Shown piece after piece: positions 1 through 5,244 of a stretch of 5,845 nt of DNA; position 1 is the stretch's first letter; every line of letters starts with the position of its first letter. The translations under genes and the position numbers were made by a program. Source of the DNA: Gammaproteobacteria bacterium (GTDB taxonomy: Bacteria > Pseudomonadota > Gammaproteobacteria > SZUA-229). Below the pieces are notes generated by a model. It saw only the letters and a program-made list of their open reading frames with translations, made no database searches and was not told the origin of the DNA. The stretch spans positions 1-5,845 of the forward strand of contig JAOUQA010000143.1 in the NCBI GenBank assembly GCA_029879605.1. Reading direction: 5' to 3'.

Positions 1-537
1 TTCGATGATGGTGACATTTTTACTGATATTCCAGAAGCATATATTGATGAAAACGAGTCAGGCACATATGATTTAGGTGAAATATTTATTGACTATAATA
101 ACAATGGTCTTCGTGATGCTGCTGATGGTTTTTATAATGGCAGCGGCTGTGGCCATTCATCTTTATGCAGCACCAACACAGCAGTCACTGTTCGTGACTA
201 TGTGATAGTTTTGATGGCAGAAAATAATGCAGTTATTTCTGGACCAACATCATTATCAACGGGCGGAAATACATTTACAGTTTATGGATTAACTAATGAA
301 CAGGTTTTACCCGCAGGGACTACAGTCGAACTTCTTCAGTCAGGTAATCCGAACGGCACAATAACAAGCCAGTCTTCATATACAATACCCAGCACAACTG
401 GCTCTGGTACTGGCGCCACACAATTTGTGTTTTATATGGCTCCTGACATTACCCCTAGCACTGGATTTTTGTCATTAAAAGTAACAGCGCCAGATGGAAT
501 TATTACTTCAACACCCCCACTCGCATTCACAGACTAG
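1..537 (+). CDS. Exported Ig-like domain protein with EF-hand-like loops, 3' part only
   Basis: Frame 1 is open from the first base to TAG at 535-537, giving 178 residues, so the gene starts outside the window; Met/Val codons near 202 are internal. Residues 1-45 are rich in Asp, Asn and Gly and hold two calcium-loop motifs (DENESGTYDLGE at 16-27, DYNNNGLRDAAD at 31-42). Two cysteines (C50, C56) could form a disulfide, which would suit an extracytoplasmic protein. From about residue 65 the chain is Thr/Ser/Gly-rich with alternating hydrophobic residues, as in bacterial Ig-like beta-sandwich domains, and it ends in PLAFTD with no sorting signal that I recognise. Acidic DxNxNG segments before Ig-like domains are known from large surface or secreted proteobacterial proteins. 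The type IV pilus secretin gene pilQ commonly occupies the position before aroK, so a link to pili or adhesion is possible but inferred. The gene is AT-rich (21/60 G+C at 241-300). Confidence 0.75.
   Translation, partial: FDDGDIFTDIPEAYIDENESGTYDLGEIFIDYNNNGLRDAADGFYNGSGCGHSSLCSTNTAVTVRDYVIVLMAENNAVISGPTSLSTGGNTFTVYGLTNEQVLPAGTTVELLQSGNPNGTITSQSSYTIPSTTGSGTGATQFVFYMAPDITPSTGFLSLKVTAPDGIITSTPPLAFTD
46..126 (+). other. Two EF-hand/dockerin-like calcium-loop motifs in the partial protein
   Basis: Residues 16-27 and 31-42 of the partial protein both fit D-x-N-x-(S/N)-G-x-x-D-x-x-(E/D), with acidic or amide side chains at loop positions 1, 3, 5, 9 and 12 and Gly at position 6. This is the spacing of EF-hand and dockerin calcium loops. 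The loops repeat with a 15-residue (45-base) period. A further acidic stretch at residues 2-9 (DDGDIFTD) may be the end of an earlier, degenerate unit. Calcium binding is inferred from the motif alone. Helices flanking the loops, as in a true EF-hand, are not evident. Confidence 0.55.
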
Positions 538-557
538 CATTTACAGACTGGCATTTA
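523..557 (+). repeat. 14-bp tandem duplication across the stop codon of the Ig-like gene
   Basis: Unit 1 (523-536, GCATTCACAGACTA) and unit 2 (537-550, GCATTTACAGACTG) match at 12 of 14 positions, and a partial third copy (GCATTTA) follows at 551-557. The stop codon TAG (535-537) straddles the first unit boundary. Because 14 is not a multiple of 3, the second copy lies out of frame after the stop. This looks like a recent slippage duplication. No function is apparent, although it fills most of the short spacer before aroK. Confidence 0.8.
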
Positions 558-570
558 AATATGCTACAAG

Positions 571-1098
571 ATGACTAATAATATTTTCCTCATAGGCCCC
601 ATGGGTGCTGGTAAAACCACCATGGGGCGTCAACTGGCTAAAAAACTTAACTATCAATTCTTTGACAGTGACCATGTCATTGAAGAACGCACAGGGGCAG
701 ATATACCGCTAATTTTTGAAAAAGAAGGCGAAGAAGGTTTTCGAAAACGTGAACAACTGGTGATTGACGAATTAACACAAATGAATAATATAGTCCTGGC
801 AACAGGGGGGGGTGCTGTTTTACTCCCCGAAAATAGACATAACCTGAAAAACAGGGGAATCGTCATCTATTTACATTCATCCGTGGATCACCTGATCGAG
901 CGTACACGCCTTGATAAAAACCGACCCCTGCTACAAACTGATGATCCAGCTGCCAGGCTCAGGGAAATAATGACTACACGTGAGCCTTTATACAAGGAAA
1001 CAGCAGACATCATAATTAATACCGGTAAAAAGTCGATTCGATCTGTAATAAACGTTATCCTTGACCAACTGAATATATACCAGAACACTAAACAATGA
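571..1098 (+). CDS. aroK: Shikimate kinase
   Basis: This cytoplasmic enzyme phosphorylates shikimate with ATP to shikimate 3-phosphate in the chorismate pathway. The 175-residue protein has the usual family length and resembles E. coli AroK throughout. Visible elements are the P-loop GPMGAGKTT (9-17, with K15), the shikimate-site DSD (32-34) and R58 in GFRKRE, the TGGG motif (78-81), the lid segment around R113-R118 (RLDKNRPLL), and R137 near the C-terminus. The ATG at 571 places the P-loop at the expected distance from the N-terminus; the ATG at 561 is in another frame and stops after five codons. Only a weak AAG lies next to the start, with no good Shine-Dalgarno. The gene follows the Ig-like gene by 33 bp with no room for a terminator, and its stop overlaps the aroB start (ATGA, 1095-1098). 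One oddity is a run of eight Gs at 805-812 encoding the TGGG motif. Confidence 0.96.
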   Translation: MTNNIFLIGPMGAGKTTMGRQLAKKLNYQFFDSDHVIEERTGADIPLIFEKEGEEGFRKREQLVIDELTQMNNIVLATGGGAVLLPENRHNLKNRGIVIYLHSSVDHLIERTRLDKNRPLLQTDDPAARLREIMTTREPLYKETADIIINTGKKSIRSVINVILDQLNIYQNTKQ

Positions 1099-2171
1099 TT
1101 TCACTAAATGTTGACCTTGATGACCGCAGCTACCCAATCCTGATTGGCAAAAATCTGCTGGAGAAGGAAGGACTATTACAACAATACATCACCGGCAATA
1201 GCGCCCTGATTGTCACCAATGAAACCGTTGCCCCTCTATACCTGGATTATGTTGTTAATTCACTGAAAAACCTCAGGATTAAAACACTTGTCTTGCCTGA
1301 TGGAGAACAATACAAAAACCAGGATACCTTAAATAGTATCTATGACTGCCTGCTAAGCAATCGATTTGATCGCAACACCACGCTGATTGCACTGGGCGGT
1401 GGAGTCATTGGCGATATAACTGGTTTTGCAGCTGCCAGTTACCAACGGGGCGTCCATTTTATCCAGATCCCCACCACCCTGTTAGCCCAGGTGGATTCAT
1501 CCGTCGGTGGTAAAACAGGCATCAATCATCCCATGGGCAAAAATATGATTGGTGCTTTTTACCAGCCAAAAGCCGTGATTGCCGATACTGAAACCCTGAA
1601 AACCCTGGAAGACAGAGAACTTAGCTCTGGTATTGCAGAAGTTATCAAATATGGCCTGATTAGAGATATTGAGTTCCTTGAATGGCTCGAAACCAATATT
1701 GATAAATTACTCAATAGAAATACAGTTGCACTCGCCTATGCAATTGATCGCTCCTGTAAAAATAAAGCCGAGATAGTAGCTGCTGACGAAAAAGAAAGTG
1801 GGCAAAGAGCCCTGCTTAACCTGGGTCACACATTTGGTCATGCCATTGAAACCGGCATGGGCTATGGTAACTGGTTACATGGTGAGGCAGTTGCAAGCGG
1901 TATGATTATGGCTGCACGTTTATCTGAAATCCTGGGCAATATCAGCTCGGATGATGTCAATCGCATCATTGATATTATCGAACGTGCTCAACTCCCTGTT
2001 CGTGCACCTGAAAAACTCTCTGCTAGTAAATTTATAGAACTTATGTCCATTGATAAAAAAGTATCGGACGGTATTTTGAAGCTCGTATTATTTAAATCTG
2101 TTGGCCAGGCTATCGTGACCAGCGACTATACGCAGGAAGCTCTTATAGAAGCCATTAACAGCAGCTATTAA
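1095..2171 (+). CDS. aroB: 3-dehydroquinate synthase
   Basis: AroB converts DAHP to 3-dehydroquinate, the second step of the shikimate pathway, using bound NAD+ and a divalent metal (zinc or cobalt). The 358-residue protein is full length (E. coli AroB is about 362). It shows the nucleotide-binding segments DGEQYKN (69-75) and GGGVIGD (101-107), followed by the signature IPTTLLAQVDSSVGGKTGIN (125-144, with D134 and K140). The three metal ligands of the family appear as E182 in AEVIK, H245 in GHTFGH and H262 in LHGE. The K-x-K pair (K222, K224) of the active site is also present. The ATG at 1095 overlaps the aroK TGA by 4 bp. The region before it (CAGAACACTAAACA) has no Shine-Dalgarno, so translation probably depends on ribosomes finishing aroK. 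Nothing appears truncated. Confidence 0.97.
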   Translation: MISLNVDLDDRSYPILIGKNLLEKEGLLQQYITGNSALIVTNETVAPLYLDYVVNSLKNLRIKTLVLPDGEQYKNQDTLNSIYDCLLSNRFDRNTTLIALGGGVIGDITGFAAASYQRGVHFIQIPTTLLAQVDSSVGGKTGINHPMGKNMIGAFYQPKAVIADTETLKTLEDRELSSGIAEVIKYGLIRDIEFLEWLETNIDKLLNRNTVALAYAIDRSCKNKAEIVAADEKESGQRALLNLGHTFGHAIETGMGYGNWLHGEAVASGMIMAARLSEILGNISSDDVNRIIDIIERAQLPVRAPEKLSASKFIELMSIDKKVSDGILKLVLFKSVGQAIVTSDYTQEALIEAINSSY

Positions 2172-3364
2172 TGATTATGACAAGTGGATACGACCCGGCT
2201 AACCTGGCGCCCTACGCATCCAGTGATAAAACATCACGTGGACGATTACATGTTGAGCCGTCACCTGAACATCGCAACAATTACCAGCGCGACCGGGACA
2301 GAATCATCCACTCCGCTGCATTCCGCCGCCTCGAATACAAGACACAGGTATTTGTAAATCATGAAGGTGATCTATTCCGAACTCGCCTGACACATTCACT
2401 GGAAGTTTCACAAATTGCCCGCTCTATTGCACGCGAGCTTAACCTTCATGAAGACCTTGCAGAAACTGTTTCACTCGCCCATGACCTGGGGCATGCTCCG
2501 TTTGGACATGCGGGCCAGGATGCACTCAACAGATGCATGAAAAATTATGGTGGATTCGAACACAATCTTCAGTCCCTAAGAGTCGTTGATGAACTGGAAG
2601 AAAAATACGCTGAATTTCCCGGCCTAAATTTAACTTATGAATCTCGTGAAGGCATCCTGAAGCACTGTTCCCACAAAGACGCCAGTCAACTCGGAGAACT
2701 CGGACTCAGGTTCCTGAATAACAATCAGACTTCGCTGGAAGCACAGGCCTGTGACCTTGCTGATGAAATTGCCTATAACAATCATGATGTCGATGATGGT
2801 CTGCGTTATGGTTTAATTACCATTGAGCAACTTCTTGATATTAAAATGTTCCGTGACCAGTACGAAATTGTATCCCGGAAATACCCGGACATCAGCCAGC
2901 GAAAAAAAATTCACGAAATTATCCGCCGCATGATTAACCGCATGGTGGTTGACCTGATTGAAACCAGCAAATCACGCCTGGCTGACCTCAATCTTAAACA
3001 CCCTGATGAAGTACGCATGCAGAATGACTATATCATCTCTTTCAGCGACGACATCAAACAGCAAAACCTGGAATTAAAACGCTTCCTGAGAAAACATTTA
3101 TATCGACACTATCGAGTACAACGAATGACTAATAAAGCTGAAAAAGTTCTAACGGCACTATTCGAAACATTTATAGATGATCCCGGCGTTCTACCTCCTG
3201 AGGCCAAAGCACATTGTGACCAGCTGGCACAACTCGATAAAACCAGGGGTATCGCAAGAGGTATAGCCGACTATATAGCCGGCATGACTGATCGTTATGC
3301 CATTGTAGAATATGAAAGAATATTTAACCCAAGGCAGTTATCTTTTGTTAACCTTATACCCTAA
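2171..3364 (+). CDS. dgt: dGTPase-like HD-domain deoxynucleotide triphosphohydrolase
   Basis: Family members hydrolyse dGTP or other dNTPs to the deoxynucleoside and tripolyphosphate, which lowers dNTP pools. The 397-residue length fits the shorter type 2 subfamily rather than the roughly 505-residue E. coli Dgt. Visible features are the N-terminal RDRDRIIHSAAFRRLEYKTQVF region (41 onward), H75 in TRLTH, the HD pair H104-D105 in LAHDLGHAPFGH, E130-H131, and an acidic DEIAYNNHD segment (198-206), with D198 the likely fourth metal ligand. The C-terminal DYIAGMTDRYA (367-377) is a family hallmark. The ATG at 2171 overlaps the aroB TAA by one base (TAATG). An ATG two codons later (2177) is equally possible, and neither has a Shine-Dalgarno. 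Substrate range cannot be read from sequence, because type 2 enzymes may use several dNTPs. An A8 tract lies at 2902-2909. The symbol follows family usage and does not imply orthology to E. coli dgt. Confidence 0.92.
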   Translation: MIMTSGYDPANLAPYASSDKTSRGRLHVEPSPEHRNNYQRDRDRIIHSAAFRRLEYKTQVFVNHEGDLFRTRLTHSLEVSQIARSIARELNLHEDLAETVSLAHDLGHAPFGHAGQDALNRCMKNYGGFEHNLQSLRVVDELEEKYAEFPGLNLTYESREGILKHCSHKDASQLGELGLRFLNNNQTSLEAQACDLADEIAYNNHDVDDGLRYGLITIEQLLDIKMFRDQYEIVSRKYPDISQRKKIHEIIRRMINRMVVDLIETSKSRLADLNLKHPDEVRMQNDYIISFSDDIKQQNLELKRFLRKHLYRHYRVQRMTNKAEKVLTALFETFIDDPGVLPPEAKAHCDQLAQLDKTRGIARGIADYIAGMTDRYAIVEYERIFNPRQLSFVNLIP

Positions 3365-3382
3365 GTGAATGGACTTCAGATT

Positions 3383-5098
3383 ATGGCTAAAACATCGACA
3401 AACCAGCAATCAAAAACCATTTTAAGCACTCAGGCCTTATCTGCCCTCGGAGTCAATAAACAACCTTTTGCCAGCACAATACTTGCTGACAATGAAGTCT
3501 ATTTTGACCCTGCCCTGACAAAAATCATTGATTCTCTCAAGCACAATATGCAGTTCAGTTCCCTGCTGCTGATCCTGGAAGGTGAATATGGCACGGGAAA
3601 AACAACGCTGTTTCGCTATTTAACTCAGCAGGAAATTCCTAATATTAAGTTACTACCTGTACAGGCTGAGGCTTCAGACACCCTGGCGCACATACATACT
3701 AAAATGTCCATGAACCTGGATGAAAATGCCGCCGGCTACCTGGATGAAACACTTAACAGTATGAAATCATTTGATACCATACCGGTTTTACTAATTGATG
3801 ATGCACATACACTCAGTGACACTGTGCTACAGGAAATCATTCGTTACCAGGCAGAACTCAAACAGGATCACGAAACGGAATTAAAAATCGTACTCTTTGC
3901 CAATCCCGGCATGGAAAAAACGATTCTAAAAGTTACTCCCCTGGCAAAAAATCAGCTCTATGTTCAAACCATGCCGATATTTGATGAAAAACAGATTCTT
4001 AACTTCTGTCAGCATCGGCTACTGACCGCTGGTTATTCAGGACAACCCTTACTCGATAATGATAACGCTCAACAAATCCTGAAAAAGAGCAAAGGTATAC
4101 CGGCAAATATTCTACTCAATGCCGTAAAACACGTCGAAAATAAATTAAAAAAGAAAGCTGCTTTTGTACCCTCTTTTTCAAAGCCGCTCATACCGGTCAT
4201 TACAATTCTGATCATAGTCAGTGGATATGTTGTTTATTTTTTTGATGTATTCAAAACTGATACACTCATCGAATCTCAATCGGTTGAAAATTATCAACTT
4301 CCAGACACTGTACCTGTTGAAACTACGCTACCGGAAAACATAGCCGATACCCCGCCAGGCGATGATAGCTTTAATGATACCGGTTTCTTACCTGAGCCCA
4401 GCCTGGATGACGAGGTGTCTTCAGTCGACAGTCCTGCTACAACTGATAGCCAGCCTGAAGCCACCAGCATGGTTCAAGCGACAGCCCCGGCAGTTCCAGA
4501 AACACCAGCTATCCCAGAAATACCCATACAACCGGAAATAGCCGAACAACCCGTAGCACCAGCAGCACCTGAACACCCTGGAAGCCCCCGGGCCTCCCAG
4601 GTCAGTACCGTCAAAACCGTCGAGACAACACCGGCCCAGTCACCTGACTCACCCATTATTCTGACCTATAATCCACCCGCAAAAGAACCAGTTTCGCCAC
4701 CAGCAAAAACCCAGGCTCCTGCGCCCAAAATTACCAAAACCGCACCAGCCAGCCCCGTATCACCCACAACAAATCCGCATTTAGCTGAACTGGCGAGCAT
4801 GGGTATAAACAATAGCCAGTGGCTGCTCCAGCAAAACCCCGGCCACTGGACCTTACAGGTACTGGGTGCCCATGACCCGGCAACCCTGGTAAATTTTGCT
4901 CGTAAACATAATCTGAATACGGATACCGCCTGGTACAAAACCCAGCTCAATGGGCAACCCTGGTATGTGATGGTGCATCGTCTGTATAGCAACCCGGATA
5001 CTGCACGTGCATCGATTACCAAATTACCCGTGGATTTACAAAACACCAAGCCGTGGATCAAAAGCATTGCCTCAATTCACCAGACCCTGAAAAAATAA
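3383..5098 (+). CDS. damX: DamX-like protein: AAA ATPase, one membrane segment and SPOR domain
   Basis: The protein has 571 residues from ATG 3383. A GTG at 3365, directly after the dGTPase stop, would add six residues; ATG is preferred, but neither has a Shine-Dalgarno. Visible order: AAA/P-loop domain of the GspA/ExeA type (about 20-245) with Walker A GEYGTGKTT (67-75), Walker B VLLIDDAH (135-142) and a sensor-like LFANP (171-175); a lysine-rich stretch; one membrane helix (about 269-287, PVITILIIVSGYVVYFF); a linker of about 180 residues, first acidic, then Pro/Ala/Glu-rich; and a C-terminal SPOR domain (about 478-571, with W480 and WTLQVLGAH). The lysines before the helix predict an N-terminus in the cytoplasm and SPOR in the periplasm. 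SPOR domains bind peptidoglycan stripped of stem peptides at the division septum, so a role in septation is likely. What the ATPase moves or senses is unknown. The position after aroB matches damX of other gammaproteobacteria. Confidence 0.9.
   Translation: MAKTSTNQQSKTILSTQALSALGVNKQPFASTILADNEVYFDPALTKIIDSLKHNMQFSSLLLILEGEYGTGKTTLFRYLTQQEIPNIKLLPVQAEASDTLAHIHTKMSMNLDENAAGYLDETLNSMKSFDTIPVLLIDDAHTLSDTVLQEIIRYQAELKQDHETELKIVLFANPGMEKTILKVTPLAKNQLYVQTMPIFDEKQILNFCQHRLLTAGYSGQPLLDNDNAQQILKKSKGIPANILLNAVKHVENKLKKKAAFVPSFSKPLIPVITILIIVSGYVVYFFDVFKTDTLIESQSVENYQLPDTVPVETTLPENIADTPPGDDSFNDTGFLPEPSLDDEVSSVDSPATTDSQPEATSMVQATAPAVPETPAIPEIPIQPEIAEQPVAPAAPEHPGSPRASQVSTVKTVETTPAQSPDSPIILTYNPPAKEPVSPPAKTQAPAPKITKTAPASPVSPTTNPHLAELASMGINNSQWLLQQNPGHWTLQVLGAHDPATLVNFARKHNLNTDTAWYKTQLNGQPWYVMVHRLYSNPDTARASITKLPVDLQNTKPWIKSIASIHQTLKK
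4481..4790 (+). other. Pro/Ala/Glu-rich periplasmic linker of the DamX-like protein
   Basis: Residues about 367-469 (numbered from ATG 3383) are low complexity. First come repeated Pro-Glu and Pro-Ala dipeptides (PAVPETPAIPEIPIQPEI and similar), then a Lys/Pro/Ala part. Such segments are usually extended and disordered. Here the segment would span from the inner membrane toward the peptidoglycan and hold the SPOR domain away from the membrane. Reverse-strand open frames opposite this stretch are by-products of its biased composition. Confidence 0.75.
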
Positions 5099-5116
5099 TG
5101 GTTTCTACTATTTTTT
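5090..5116 (+). terminator. AT-only inverted repeat at the end of the DamX-like gene, weak terminator candidate
   Basis: AAAAAATA (5090-5097) and TATTTTTT (5109-5116) are perfect 8-bp inverted repeats around an 11-nt loop that includes the end of the stop codon TAA (5096-5098). The T tract follows the gene directly, but the stem contains no G-C pair, so it would be weak. It is listed because something must end or pass the operon transcript here and no better GC-rich stem with a T tract is visible. Confidence 0.25.
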
Positions 5117-5146
5117 ATTTATTGCCTTATCTCCCACGATAGGTAT

Positions 5147-5175
5147 TTGCTCATCACCCCATAGAAGGGTAAAAT
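5147..5175 (+). promoter_or_regulatory. Possible sigma-70 promoter for gltB
   Basis: TTGCTC (5147-5152, 3 of 6 matches to TTGACA) and TAAAAT (5170-5175, 5 of 6 to TATAAT) are separated by 17 bp. Transcription would start near 5182, leaving a leader of roughly 60 nt before the gltB ATG at 5245. The -35 match is poor, so this is only the best candidate in the spacer. A good sigma-54 (-24/-12) element was looked for and not found. Confidence 0.3.
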
Positions 5176-5187
5176 TTCAGCCCTTTT
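5163..5187 (+). repeat. Inverted repeat AGAAGGG/CCCTTTT in the gltB upstream region
   Basis: Bases 5163-5169 can pair with 5181-5187 (seven pairs including one G-U) around an 11-nt A/T-rich loop. The T residues that could form a terminator tail are used in the stem, and GCC follows, so it is not a standard rho-independent terminator. It overlaps the -10 of the candidate promoter and so could instead be an operator-like or chance palindrome. Confidence 0.35.
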
Positions 5188-5190
5188 GCC

Positions 5191-5210
5191 TACCGGACTG
5201 TATTCCGGTA
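5191..5210 (+). repeat. Perfect 7-bp hairpin in the gltB leader
   Basis: TACCGGA (5191-5197) and TCCGGTA (5204-5210) are exact inverted repeats with a 6-nt loop (CTGTAT), 34 bp before the gltB ATG. No T run follows (ACTAAACA), so it is not an intrinsic terminator. In RNA it would be a compact stem-loop in the 5' leader; in DNA it is also a symmetric site of a kind that a dimeric regulator could bind. Which applies cannot be told from sequence. Confidence 0.55.
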
Positions 5211-5244
5211 ACTAAACACACGCTTATCGACGGTAGCACGACTT

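Noticed and set aside
89..99. TTGACT and TATAAT motifs close together, resembling a promoter
   Set aside because: The two hexamers overlap at base 94 instead of being about 17 bp apart, and they lie inside the open frame of the Ig-like protein, where they encode part of the second calcium-loop region.
654..1088. Reverse-strand frames within aroK
   Set aside because: They are antisense to a complete, well-conserved shikimate kinase, and their Ser/Arg/Phe-rich products have no recognisable motif.
4474..5067. Open reading frames on the reverse strand opposite the DamX-like gene
   Set aside because: They lie opposite the Pro/Ala-rich linker and SPOR region. Their Gly/Ala/Val-rich low-complexity translations show no domain, and the forward frame has clear motifs throughout.
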